Shown here: positions 8,868 to 16,939 of the stretch, piece by piece
Numbering within the stretch: the stretch's first letter is position 1
Layout: each line of letters starts with the position of its first letter
DNA from: G963665185 sp963665185
GTDB lineage: Bacteria > Desulfobacterota > Desulfovibrionia > Desulfovibrionales > Desulfovibrionaceae
Reading direction: 5' to 3'
Assembly: GCA_963665185.2 (NCBI GenBank)
Contig: CAXXPO010000015.1
Span: 186,001-250,000 of the forward strand
DNA length: 64,000 nucleotides
Made by a program: the position numbers and the translations under genes
Notes under the pieces: model-generated
Told to the model about the DNA's origin: nothing
Seen by the model: the letters and a program-made list of their open reading frames with translations, nothing else
The model's database searches: none

Positions 8868-10361
8868 TCAGTCCAAATTTTTCAAAAGTTCGTTGATCTT
8901 GTCCTCGTCCGCTTCGGAAGCCTGGATTTCCCGGACGAACTGGCCCCGGTGGATGATCAGAATGCGGTTGCAGTTCTGAATAAGCTCGGGAACATCGTCG
9001 GAAATCATCAGCACGCTCAGGCCGTTCTGCTCGGCCAGGGTGCGGACCATGGCATGGATTTCCGCCTTGGAGCCGACGTCCACGCCCACGGTGGGGCCGT
9101 TGAGGATGAGCACCTTGGCATCGGTAAGCAGCCATCTGCCCAAAACAACACGCTGCTGGTTGCCGCCGGACAGGGAATTGACCGGATTGTTCCCGGACGG
9201 GGTGGCTATCTTGAGGTTGTGAATCAGGTCCTCTGTAAGCCGCGATCCCTTGTTGCGGTCCACCACTCCAAAGAGCCCGGCAATGCGGTCGTAGGCGGCG
9301 GCAAGCAGGTTGCGGTTGATGGACTGGCTGGCGAAAAGGCCTTCGGAAAGGCGGTCTTCCGGCACATAGGCGATGCCGTTGTCGATGGCGGAGCGTACCG
9401 ACTCCAGGGCGACGGTTTTTCCGTCCACGAGGATCTTGCCGGAGTGTTTGGTCATGCCGAACAGCGCCTTGGCCAGCGGGGTTCTGCCCGACCCCAGCAG
9501 CCCGGTGATGCCGACGATTTCCCCCTTGTACAGGGTCAGGTCCAGGTTGTCGCATTCGTTGGGGATTGTAAGGCCGTTTACCTGAAGCCGAGGTGTTTCG
9601 GAGATGTCGGGCGTGAAGACGAATTGACTTGATCTGACGTTCTGCCCGGTCATTGCCGTGGTTATGGCCGCTTCGGTAAAGTCCGACGTGGGGCCGTCCG
9701 CCACCTTGGCGCCGTTGCGGATGATGGTCAGCCGCTCGCTGATTTCCAGCATCTCGCGCATCTTGTGGCTGACGAACAGGATGGATATTCCCTGCTTCTG
9801 GATGTGCCGGACGATGTCGAAGAGGTTGGCAACCTCTTTGCCGGTCAGGGCCGTTGTGGGTTCGTCCATGATGATCAGCCGGGCGTCGAACATCAGGGCC
9901 TTGGCAATGGCCACCAGCTGTTTGCCGGAAACAGGGAGGTCGTCCACCAGGGCGTGCAGGTCCAGGTCTATGTGCAGCTGGTCCAATGCCTTGGCGGCAA
10001 TGGCGTAGGTTTCCCGCCAGTTCACGAAAATTCGATTGTCATGCAGCTGTGCGTTCAGAGCCAGGTTTTCGGCCACGGTCAGGTTGCCGAACAGGGAAAA
10101 GTCCTGGTAGATCACCTGGATGCCTCTGCTCAGTGACTGGATGGGCGTGAGCTTGTGAAAGACTTCGCCGCTGATGGATATGGTGCCGGAATCCGGGGTG
10201 TAGACCCCGGAGATGACCTTGATAAGCGTTGATTTGCCGGAGCCGTTCTCTCCGGCAAGACAGTGGATTTCCCCCGGCTGGATGGACAGGGACATATCGT
10301 TCAGGGCGTGGACCCCGCTGAACGATTTGTGGATGTTTTTCAGTCCCAGAAATTCTGTCAT
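8868..10361 (-). CDS. Sugar ABC transporter ATP-binding protein (duplicated NBD)
   Basis: This 497-residue protein has two nucleotide-binding domains, as in RbsA/AraG/LsrA. The N-terminal domain is complete: Walker A GENGSGKST near residue 37, a signature-like LPVSGKQL, and Walker B LIIMDEPTTALT. The C-terminal domain has a degenerate Walker A (GLLGSGRTPL), a good signature (LSGGNQQR), and an altered Walker B reading LILNGPTVGVD, where the usual Asp-Glu pair is Asn-Gly. Degeneracy of the second Walker A is normal for this family; the missing catalytic Glu is noted separately. I start at ATG 10361, where the family N-terminus (MTEFLGLKNIHKSF) begins. Confidence 0.9.
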   Translation of the reverse strand: MTEFLGLKNIHKSFSGVHALNDMSLSIQPGEIHCLAGENGSGKSTLIKVISGVYTPDSGTISISGEVFHKLTPIQSLSRGIQVIYQDFSLFGNLTVAENLALNAQLHDNRIFVNWRETYAIAAKALDQLHIDLDLHALVDDLPVSGKQLVAIAKALMFDARLIIMDEPTTALTGKEVANLFDIVRHIQKQGISILFVSHKMREMLEISERLTIIRNGAKVADGPTSDFTEAAITTAMTGQNVRSSQFVFTPDISETPRLQVNGLTIPNECDNLDLTLYKGEIVGITGLLGSGRTPLAKALFGMTKHSGKILVDGKTVALESVRSAIDNGIAYVPEDRLSEGLFASQSINRNLLAAAYDRIAGLFGVVDRNKGSRLTEDLIHNLKIATPSGNNPVNSLSGGNQQRVVLGRWLLTDAKVLILNGPTVGVDVGSKAEIHAMVRTLAEQNGLSVLMISDDVPELIQNCNRILIIHRGQFVREIQASEADEDKINELLKNLD

Positions 10362-10423
10362 GCTGCACCTGAAACATCGGATGGACAAGGGATGCCGAGG
10401 CACCCCTCGTCCATTGTTGTTTT

Positions 10424-11473
10424 TTAGAAGTTGTACTTGTCCATGTTTTCCTTGGTCACGCCCACCCAGCCTGCTCCGTACAGAAGGTTCGGCTTTCCTT
10501 GGACAGGGGTGATCAGGTCGGTGTAACCGGGCAGTCCGAGGTTCAGGCCCGCCTTCACCTCATCCTTTTTGCCGTTCAGGACCATGACGGCCAGTTCGTT
10601 CATGGCGTATCCGGCCACGGCGGGGTCCCAGAACTGGATGTACTGGATATCGCCGTTCTTCAGGTATTCGCCGGCCACGGAAACCAGGCCCGTACCGGCA
10701 AAGAACAGCTTGCCCTTCAGGTTGCGTTCGGCAATCAGACGACCGGCACCGGCCGAAGTGGGCATGGGACCACCCACAATACCCTTGAGGTCGGGGTAGG
10801 TTGCCAGAACCTCTTTGAGCTTGTTGTAGTCGGTGTTGGCGTCGTCATAGGTTTCCAGACGGCTGGTGACCATTTCCATCTTGGGGAAGTGCTTTTTCTG
10901 GTAGTCGATGGCGCCGTCGATCCATTCGTTCTGGGACTTGGAGGTCAGGCTGCCCACGGTTCCGACATATTTGCCGGTGCCGCCCATGTACTCGCCCAGA
11001 ACCTTCATGAGGTTGGCGCCGTAGGCGAAGTTGTCGAATGCCTCCAGCACGTAGTCCACATTGTTGATGTTGGATGCCTCGTGGGCGATGACCAGGATTC
11101 CGCGGTCACGGGCCTTTTTCAGCACCGGTTCCACGGCTTCCACGGAAAAGGGAACCACGCAGATGGCGTCCACGCCCTGGGCGATGAGGTTCTCGATGAT
11201 CTGTACCTGGGCGGCGGCATCGGTCTGGCTGGGACCGACCATCCAGGTATCCTGGCCGGTATCGGCTGCGAATTGCTTTACGCCGTCGCGCATGCGGTCG
11301 AACCAGGCGATGCCGTCCACTTTGACCACCGTGGCGATGGAGTAGCGTTTCCCTGTGCTTTTGGTATCCAGGTCTTTGCGGACCTTGGTGATGTCCACCG
11401 GTCCGTCGGAACCGGCAAAGGCCGTCGCCGCGAACAAAAAGGTCATGACCAGAGCGAAACAAAGTTTTTTCAT
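10424..11473 (-). CDS. Periplasmic sugar-binding protein (LsrB/RhaS-like) of the importer
   Basis: This 349-residue protein has a clear signal peptide (MKK, hydrophobic core, cleavage after ATAFA near residue 20). The mature part has the type I periplasmic fold seen in RbsB, LsrB and RhaS, with landmarks AAAQVQIIENLIAQGVDAI and later FWDPAVAGYAMNELAVMVLNG. The second is closer to the LsrB/RhaS branch than to RbsB. It lies 59 bases after deoC and just before the ATPase. The start at 11473 has GAGGAGG 6 bases upstream. The ligand is inferred from context to be 2-deoxy-D-ribose; AI-2 or another pentose cannot be excluded. Confidence 0.88.
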   Translation of the reverse strand: MKKLCFALVMTFLFAATAFAGSDGPVDITKVRKDLDTKSTGKRYSIATVVKVDGIAWFDRMRDGVKQFAADTGQDTWMVGPSQTDAAAQVQIIENLIAQGVDAICVVPFSVEAVEPVLKKARDRGILVIAHEASNINNVDYVLEAFDNFAYGANLMKVLGEYMGGTGKYVGTVGSLTSKSQNEWIDGAIDYQKKHFPKMEMVTSRLETYDDANTDYNKLKEVLATYPDLKGIVGGPMPTSAGAGRLIAERNLKGKLFFAGTGLVSVAGEYLKNGDIQYIQFWDPAVAGYAMNELAVMVLNGKKDEVKAGLNLGLPGYTDLITPVQGKPNLLYGAGWVGVTKENMDKYNF

Positions 11474-11532
11474 CCCCAACCTCCTCATACTAGGCTAAAA
11501 TGATGGAACATATCGTAATCACACATTGCTTC

Positions 11533-12216
11533 TTAATATGAGGCGGCGGTTTCGCCTCCGGTAACAAGGGCCACCCCGGAACTGGTGCCCAGGCGGTCCG
11601 CGCCCGCTTCGATCATGGCCTTGGCGTCCCGGATGGAGCGGACTCCGCCGGAAGCCTTGACCTGCATGGTCTGGCCCACGGTTTCCCGCATCAGGCGGAC
11701 GTCTTCGACGGTTGCGCCGCCGTGGCCGAATCCGGTGGAAGTCTTAACAAAATCAGCCCCTGCCTTCTTGCTCAGGCGGCAGGCCAGAACCTTTTCCTCG
11801 TCCGAGAGCAGGCCGGTCTCGATGATCACTTTCAACAGTGCGCTTCCGCAGGCCTTCTTGACTTGGCGGATATCGTTTTCGACGTATTCCTCCCGTCCTT
11901 CCTTGAGCGCGCCGATATGGATGACCATGTCTATTTCATGGGCGCCGTCCCCCACGGCGATCCTGGTTTCGGCAACTTTTGCCCCGGTGCTTGCCGCGCC
12001 GAGGGGGAATCCGATGACGCAGCAGGTCTTGACGCCGCTTCCGGCCAGGGTTTCGGAAACCAGGCCGGCAAAGGACGAATTGACGCACACGGAGCAGAAT
12101 TTGAACTCGCGCGCTTCGGCGCACAAGGTGCGTATTTCTTCCTGGCTTGCGTCCGGTTTGAGCAGGGTGTGGTCGATATATGGAGCCAAAGACGATATTG
12201 GTTTGGAGTCCGACAT
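11533..12216 (-). CDS. deoC: Deoxyribose-phosphate aldolase
   Basis: This 227-residue class I aldolase splits 2-deoxy-D-ribose-5-phosphate into glyceraldehyde-3-phosphate and acetaldehyde. The Schiff-base lysine is K158 in ADFVKTSTGF, the second conserved lysine is K187 in VKASGG, and the proton-relay Asp is in EIDMVIHIG. HTLLKP near the N-terminus is also typical. It is the first gene of the seven-gene minus-strand operon and faces the divergent deoR-type gene across a 209-base region with three operator-like palindromes. The closest operator is 39 bases upstream of its ATG. Confidence 0.96.
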   Translation of the reverse strand: MSDSKPISSLAPYIDHTLLKPDASQEEIRTLCAEAREFKFCSVCVNSSFAGLVSETLAGSGVKTCCVIGFPLGAASTGAKVAETRIAVGDGAHEIDMVIHIGALKEGREEYVENDIRQVKKACGSALLKVIIETGLLSDEEKVLACRLSKKAGADFVKTSTGFGHGGATVEDVRLMRETVGQTMQVKASGGVRSIRDAKAMIEAGADRLGTSSGVALVTGGETAASY

Positions 12217-12254
12217 GTTGCCCTCGTGTATTTGATGAAAAAGTAACTTTTACG

Positions 12255-12270
12255 TGTTAATATCGTAACA
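12255..12270. promoter_or_regulatory. DeoR-type operator site 1 (deoC-proximal)
   Basis: The palindrome is TGTTA-ATATCG-TAACA. The E. coli DeoR operator is TGTTAGAATTCTAACA, which has the same 5-6-5 layout and the same arms. It is 39-54 bases upstream of deoC, where it could cover the promoter. Confidence 0.8.
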
Positions 12271-12314
12271 TTTTATGCAGGTCAACCCATGCCAGAAAAA
12301 GTGGAGTCTTTCTT

Positions 12315-12330
12315 TGTTACTTTTATAACA
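12315..12330. promoter_or_regulatory. DeoR-type operator site 2 (middle)
   Basis: The palindrome is TGTTA-CTTTTA-TAACA, with perfect arms and 60 bases from site 1 to site 2, start to start. Confidence 0.8.
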
Positions 12331-12393
12331 GGAAGTTTATGGCGGAAGCATCGAGTTTTAGGAGGACTTGTCAATAAGGCGCAGATATGCAAA

Positions 12394-12409
12394 TGTTAGA
12401 TGTATAACA
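12394..12409. promoter_or_regulatory. DeoR-type operator site 3 (regulator-proximal)
   Basis: The palindrome is TGTTA-GATGTA-TAACA, with perfect arms and 79 bases after site 2. It ends 16 bases before the regulator ATG, so it probably mediates autoregulation. Confidence 0.8.
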
Positions 12410-12425
12410 TTGTTTGAGGTGGCGG

Positions 12426-13202
12426 ATGTTCGAACGCAGAAAAAAACGGCTGGATACGATCAGGACGCTTCTGGAACGACAGGGCGCAATTCATTTGAAG
12501 AGCGCCGCGGAAACGCTTGAGGTTTCGGAAATGACTGTACGCCGCGACATTGCCGCCTCCAGGACGGAGTTGGCGTATCTGGGGGGATATATCATTTCCG
12601 GCAAGAGTCTGCCGGGAAACTCCGAATATAAAATGAATACCGAGGTGGACCGCAATACCCGCACCAAGGAGATGGTCGGCAGAATCGCGGCCTCCCTGGT
12701 CGAGCAGGGGGATACGGTTTTCATCGACTGCGGTACCACCACGCCGCATATCGTGTCCGCGCTGCCCGAGGATCTGTCCCTGACGCTGGTCTGCCATGCG
12801 CTGAATATCGCCAACCTTGCGGCCCGGTTGCCCAAGGTGAAGCTCATCCTGCTTGGCGGCATCTATTATGCCAACACCATGGTCTTCAAAAGCGATCCCG
12901 GCCTGACCATGCTGGAGCAGGTGGCCATCAACAAGGCCTTTGTTTCCGCGGGCGGTATCCATGCACAGCGTGGTTTGACCTGCTCCCATTTTTACGAGGT
13001 GGACATCAAGCAGGCGGTAATGCGCAATGCCGTAACCCGCTACATCGTGGCGGATTCGAGTAAATTTTCCCTGGTCAAACCTGCCTGCTTCGCTTCATTG
13101 CCCGAAGCCGGAACAATCGTCACCAATCCCGACATTCCCGACGAATACCGCCGTGTTCTGGATGAACTTCAACTGGAAACGATAACCTCGTCCACCAGAT
13201 GA
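12426..13202 (+). CDS. deoR: DeoR-family transcriptional repressor of the deo-type regulon
   Basis: This 258-residue regulator has an N-terminal HTH (residues ~8-45, ending EVSEMTVRRDIAA, the DeoR signature) and a C-terminal DeoRC sugar-phosphate-binding domain with DCGTTTPHIV near 105 and FVSAGGIH near 180. Family members sense phosphorylated sugars; in E. coli DeoR the inducer is deoxyribose-5-phosphate. It is divergent from deoC and shares the region with three perfect DeoR-type palindromes. I chose ATG 12426 (FERRKK follows) because GAGGTGG lies 5-7 bases upstream. Confidence 0.92.
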   Translation: MFERRKKRLDTIRTLLERQGAIHLKSAAETLEVSEMTVRRDIAASRTELAYLGGYIISGKSLPGNSEYKMNTEVDRNTRTKEMVGRIAASLVEQGDTVFIDCGTTTPHIVSALPEDLSLTLVCHALNIANLAARLPKVKLILLGGIYYANTMVFKSDPGLTMLEQVAINKAFVSAGGIHAQRGLTCSHFYEVDIKQAVMRNAVTRYIVADSSKFSLVKPACFASLPEAGTIVTNPDIPDEYRRVLDELQLETITSSTR

Positions 13203-13633
13203 TCCGCGCCGTTCCCCGTGTTCAGGCCAGCAGGAAGGGCGGGTGTGCATGCTTGCCTTGCGGACCGGAGCGGTCTGCCGGTTTTCCTGCCGACAAGAAT
13301 TGATGAATACTCCGCAATAAAGGAGTCAGAGGCGGACTCGGACTGATTCCAGACCAGGTTCGGTAACTGAAATTGTTTTTGCTGCTTTCATTGTGTTCAC
13401 CTGGATCTATTCGACCGGATGCTATCAGGTGATAAAAGTCCGCATGCCACCGTGCTGTATCCGATTGCATACAATCCGGGAGGATTGCAGCGAATTTGAG
13501 CTTGTTGTACGCGATCGGATACCTTGGGGCAGGGAAGTATGGTCACAAGAAAAAGTCGAGGTGCAGGACTTCAAACGCGTACATTCGATGGATGGGGTAT
13601 TATTGGGACATATCCCGTCCCGAAACAAAAAAG
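13203..13633. other. Spacer between deoR and the element's left end
   Basis: About 430 bases with no gene I can support. GC is lower than in deoR. Short GC-rich inverted sequences near 13250-13285 could aid termination after deoR, but no clear T-run follows. Confidence 0.4.
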
Positions 13634-13675
13634 AAAGGGTTGCATGCTTTTCAGTAAAATGCATGCAACCCTTTG
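13634..13675 (-). terminator. Original terminator of the tRNA-Leu gene (now displaced)
   Basis: The arms AAAGGGTTGCATGC and GCATGCAACCCTTT form a perfect 14-bp stem. On the minus strand TTTCTTTTTTG follows. It sits just downstream of the displaced 3' tRNA fragment, where the native tRNA terminator would be before element insertion. Confidence 0.75.
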
Positions 13676-13681
13676 AAATTC

Positions 13682-13741
13682 TTCTGGTACCCGGAGCGGG
13701 ATTTGAACCCGCACAGTATTGCTACCGAGGGATTTTAAGTC
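13682..13741 (-). repeat. Left attachment site: displaced 3' half of tRNA-Leu(UAA)
   Basis: This 60-base sequence is identical to 29342-29401. It holds the tRNA 3' end from CCA through the anticodon loop (57 tRNA bases) but lacks the 5' half, so it is not a functional tRNA. It is the direct repeat left by site-specific integration; the complete tRNA is at the other end. Confidence 0.92.
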
Positions 13742-13861
13742 TTTATATTTTATGATCATATGGTGTCATATAATAGAAATAACATCTTGACATAAAAAGA
13801 ACTTTTAAGAATATTCTTTCCATTGCCTATCACCTGTTTTCCCCTTATTTCAGCTAAAAAG

Positions 13862-13880
13862 TGGGGACTATGTGGGGACA
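13862..13880 (+). repeat. 19-bp inner repeat, possible integrase arm site (left)
   Basis: tggggactatgtggggaca is found here and again at 29254-29272 in the same orientation, 121 bases inside the left direct repeat. It contains two GTGGGGAC/TGGGGAC half-repeats. Its position just inside both ends fits an arm-type binding site of the tyrosine integrase. Confidence 0.6.
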
Positions 13881-13895
13881 GAAAGTGGAGAGAGT

Positions 13896-15041
13896 ATGCC
13901 CAAAAATCGCTGGAACCAGACTACATTTCCCGGGGTGCGTTACCGGGAACATCCGGATCGTAAGCACGGTCTCAGAAAGGATAGGTACTTCACAGTACGC
14001 TATCAAAAAGACGGCAAACGCCAGGAGGCCGGACTGGGGTGGGCCAGCGAGGGGTGGACCGCGGAAAGTGCCTTCGGCGAACTCTCCAAACTGAAAAAGG
14101 CTGCCGTCACTGGGGAAGGACCTTCGAATCTTCGAGAAAAGCGGCAAGCTGCTGAACATCGGAAAAAAGAAAATGCTGCCCGTGAGATCACGCTTTCCGC
14201 CTATTGGGAACGGCACTACTTACCTCATGCCCAAAGAATCAAAAAGAAATCCTGGGACAAGGAAGAGAGCCATTATCGTCATCACCTGTACCCGTTTCTT
14301 GGGGATATGCCGTTATGCCAGATCGCAGTACGCCATTGGGATGAACTGGTTGGCAGATTAAATCAGGCTGGCCTTTCAGCGCGGTCCGTGGAGTATATTA
14401 CTGGTACGCTTCGGCGTATAATGAAACACGCCTACGAGCGGGGTGTCGTCAGTTCGCTGCCCCCTTCAGGGAAACGCATTGGAGCCACTGCACCTGCCAA
14501 CAATCGTCGGATGCGCGTGATTCTTCCCTATGAGAAAGAAGCTTTGCTTAATTTTTTGCTGGCAACGGATGTCCATGCCTGGCGTATTACGCAATTTACC
14601 TTCCTGACGGGATGCCGAGCCAGTGAGGCCTTTGGGCTGGAATGGCGCAATGTGTCTGATGCATTCATTCAGTTTGAAAACACAAAAAATGCCGACTCCA
14701 GAAAAATACCAATAGGCACTTCCCTAAAGGCTGTTTTTGCTTCCCTGGAGCGAGGCAGACCAACAGATCGGGTTTTTCTGAATAAGAAAGGGATGCCTTA
14801 TACATCTGCTCCGCCTGCATTCAAAACGGCAGTTCGAAATTTGGAGCTCAACGCGGAACGCGAGCAGCTGGACAGGATTTCCTTCCATAGCATACGGCAT
14901 ACAGTGGCTACGGAGTTAGCCAAGCATCTTGATCTTCGTTCTCTAATGGACATCATGGGGTGGCGTGTTCCGGCAATGGCCTTGCGCTATATGCATGGCA
15001 ACGAGGACGCTACCCTGGCTGCTTTGGAAAAGCTCGGGTAG
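13896..15041 (+). CDS. int: Tyrosine recombinase (integrase)
   Basis: This 381-residue site-specific recombinase should insert and excise the element at tRNA-Leu. The N-terminal ~60 residues are basic with aromatic residues (arm-binding type), followed by a SAM-like core-binding domain (~100-190) and a catalytic domain. Catalytic residues seen are Arg in TGCRASEA, His-x-x-Arg in SFHSIRHT, Trp in MGWRVP and the nucleophilic Tyr in ALRYMH. ATG 13896 has GGAGAG 5-8 bases upstream; a GTG at 13872 would add eight residues. It is transcribed inward from the left attachment site, the usual P4/Rac-type arrangement. Confidence 0.93.
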   Translation: MPKNRWNQTTFPGVRYREHPDRKHGLRKDRYFTVRYQKDGKRQEAGLGWASEGWTAESAFGELSKLKKAAVTGEGPSNLREKRQAAEHRKKENAAREITLSAYWERHYLPHAQRIKKKSWDKEESHYRHHLYPFLGDMPLCQIAVRHWDELVGRLNQAGLSARSVEYITGTLRRIMKHAYERGVVSSLPPSGKRIGATAPANNRRMRVILPYEKEALLNFLLATDVHAWRITQFTFLTGCRASEAFGLEWRNVSDAFIQFENTKNADSRKIPIGTSLKAVFASLERGRPTDRVFLNKKGMPYTSAPPAFKTAVRNLELNAEREQLDRISFHSIRHTVATELAKHLDLRSLMDIMGWRVPAMALRYMHGNEDATLAALEKLG

Positions 15042-15121
15042 CTTACAGTATCTTGTTGCGCAGCTTGCCCGGACAACTGGAGCAGGTTATTCATTGCCCA
15101 GAGCAAATTACGGGGTATGTA

Positions 15122-16258
15122 ATGAAATTTGAAGAATACGTCTCGGGGACGAAGGTCCAGCAATACCAATATAAGAGCTTTCTCCCTTCCCTTATCAATA
15201 TGGAGTGGATGTGGGAGGACCCACGCATCAACCGGCTTCTGGAAGAGGCTAGTGCCGCGCTTGCCGAGTTGAATGCCTACTCCCGTTTTGCGCCCGACGT
15301 GGATCGGTACATTCGGATGCATGTTGTTAAAGAGGCCAATACCTCCAGTAAGATCGAGGGAACCCGGACCGAGATGGATGATGTTCTTCGTGATCGTCTT
15401 CATGTAGCGGAGGAAATACGGGACGATTGGCAGGAAGTTCAAAATTACATCCAGGCCATGCATGCCGCGATTGGGTCTCTTGAAACGCTGCCGCTTTCCA
15501 TGCGCCTTCTCCGGGAAACACATGCCATACTCATGGAAGGGGTGCGAGGAGAGCATAAAACTCCCGGAGAAGTTCGGCGCACGCAAAATTGGATAGGTGG
15601 AGCTTCCATTTCCGATGCCGTTTTTATCCCGCCGCATATTGAGGCACTGCCGGAATTGCTTACCGATCTCGAACGCTTTTGGCATAATGACAAGATCAAC
15701 ACGCCACATCTGATACGCATTGCCATAAGTCATTACCAGTTTGAGACCATACACCCGTTTCTTGATGGGAATGGCCGAATCGGGCGCCTGCTGATCACAT
15801 TGTATCTGATGAGTGAGAAGATGTTGGCAAAGCCTTGCTTGTACCTTTCGGCGTATATTGAGAAGCACAAGGGGCAATATTACGACGCGCTTACAACCGT
15901 ACGCGAGTCCAACGATATGGGGCAGTGGGTACGCTTTTTTCTTGTAGCGGTGAGTGAAACCGCCCGGAAAGGGTTGGCTACGTTCCAGAGTTTGATGGAA
16001 TTGCGGCAGGACATGAATAATCGGATTATGGACTTGGGAGCGCGTATGGGAAATGGGGCGCGACTTCTGGAGGGCCTCTATGACACGCCCATCGTGACTC
16101 CCGCAGGAGTGCGTGACCATCTGGAGGTCAGTTATCCAACCGCCACCGGGCTGATTGAAGATTTTGTGAGGCTCGGCATCCTTGTCGAGTCCACAGGGCA
16201 AAAGCGCAACCGTGAGTATGTGTTTAAAGAGTACTACGAGTTGTTTGACGAAAATTAG
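15122..16258 (+). CDS. fic: Fic-family AMP-transferase (class II, self-inhibited) with C-terminal winged helix
   Basis: This 378-residue protein has the Fic core motif HPFLDGNGRIGR (catalytic H211 to R222). Fic enzymes transfer AMP (or another nucleotide part) from ATP to a target hydroxyl. An N-terminal inhibitory helix motif SSKIEG (75-80; pattern [S/T]xxxE[G/N]) marks it as class II, meaning the glutamate (E79) blocks ATP gamma-phosphate binding until relieved. The C-terminal ~80 residues look like a winged HTH (TPAGVRDHLEVSYPTATGLIEDF). Such proteins are often mobile and may act as regulators or toxins, with no separate antitoxin needed. The start at 15122 follows an 80-base gap after int. 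Confidence 0.9.
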   Translation: MKFEEYVSGTKVQQYQYKSFLPSLINMEWMWEDPRINRLLEEASAALAELNAYSRFAPDVDRYIRMHVVKEANTSSKIEGTRTEMDDVLRDRLHVAEEIRDDWQEVQNYIQAMHAAIGSLETLPLSMRLLRETHAILMEGVRGEHKTPGEVRRTQNWIGGASISDAVFIPPHIEALPELLTDLERFWHNDKINTPHLIRIAISHYQFETIHPFLDGNGRIGRLLITLYLMSEKMLAKPCLYLSAYIEKHKGQYYDALTTVRESNDMGQWVRFFLVAVSETARKGLATFQSLMELRQDMNNRIMDLGARMGNGARLLEGLYDTPIVTPAGVRDHLEVSYPTATGLIEDFVRLGILVESTGQKRNREYVFKEYYELFDEN

Positions 16259-16259
16259 G

Positions 16260-16349
16260 TTATTAAAGATTTCAGGGGAAAATTTGAATAGCCAAAATCT
16301 TATTAAAGTTTTTAGCCGAAATCTTTAATAAGGCTCTGGCGTATTAAAG
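16260..16349. repeat. Inverted and direct TATTAAAG repeats after fic
   Basis: A perfect 14-bp inverted repeat, TTATTAAAGATTTC (16260-16273) and its complement (16318-16331), encloses another TATTAAAG. TATTAAAG occurs at 16261, 16301 and 16342 and inverted at 16323, about 40 bases apart. There is no T-run as in a simple terminator. It could be a binding array for the Fic protein's winged helix, or a weak terminator. Confidence 0.55.
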
Positions 16350-16453
16350 TTGCCTTGAATAAGGGCGTAGGCTTTTGTCACGGCCCGTCCCACCACCCTT
16401 GCCGTCCCATTTGTGGCAGGGACGGAAGGGGGGTGGGGACGGAGGCCAACTTT

Positions 16454-16939
16454 TTATCGCAAACTCCAGATAACAAAACTTGCCGTCAACATGCTGGCAA
16501 AGAGCGAGCTCATCACTGGCGTCCAGAGTGCCCAGCGGCTGAGGTGCCGCTGCATGTCCGATGTTTCGTCGAACACCTGGTGCGCTCTTGTGGCTGCCTG
16601 CTCGCAACGCTGGGCGCAAAGCTCGATGCGTCCGGTGACGTTTCCGACCACCTCAGCGGGATAGTTCCTCACCTCGCGAGCGGATCGCTCGACTGTTTTT
16701 GCCGCTTCTCTGGTTGAATCCCTCACGTGTTTCAGCAAGGCCATGGTTTCCCCAAAGCTGGACGCCTTGTAGTGCTCTCGTTCGCTGATCAATTCCAAGA
16801 GCACTTCCAATTCCTCCCGGTGCTCCGGGGACATCATTTTGGGGCTGCAGCTCTTGCGAGGCATGTGCTTCTCCTCCAACCAGTCCGGGGCTTGGTTCGC
16901 GTCGTTGCTCAATCGTTTCACCATGTCTGTCTTGCTCAT
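16454..16939 (-). CDS. Mobilization accessory protein with C-terminal TM segment (MobB-like)
   Basis: This 161-residue protein is the last gene of the mob module. It is helical and charged (EHREELEVLLELISEREHY near 37-55, then Arg/Glu/Ala-rich), with a C-terminal hydrophobic segment (~138-160, ending in FVIWSLR). This fits small membrane-linked mobilization proteins that bring relaxase to a membrane coupling protein. Its 5' 280 bases overlap another frame that continues the relaxase. I do not recognise a specific family. Confidence 0.6.
   Translation of the reverse strand: MSKTDMVKRLSNDANQAPDWLEEKHMPRKSCSPKMMSPEHREELEVLLELISEREHYKASSFGETMALLKHVRDSTREAAKTVERSAREVRNYPAEVVGNVTGRIELCAQRCEQAATRAHQVFDETSDMQRHLSRWALWTPVMSSLFASMLTASFVIWSLR

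Noticed and set aside
6861..9632. 923-residue open frame on the plus strand
   Set aside because: Antisense to both permeases and the ATPase; His/Gln/Asp/Gly-rich low complexity, no motif.
13685..13741. tRNA-like sequence as a second tRNA-Leu gene
   Set aside because: Only the 3' half is present; no 5' acceptor or D arm. It is an attachment-site remnant.
14960..15121. N-terminal extension of the Fic protein
   Set aside because: The extra frame overlaps the integrase end and has no Fic features; the core begins at ATG 15122.
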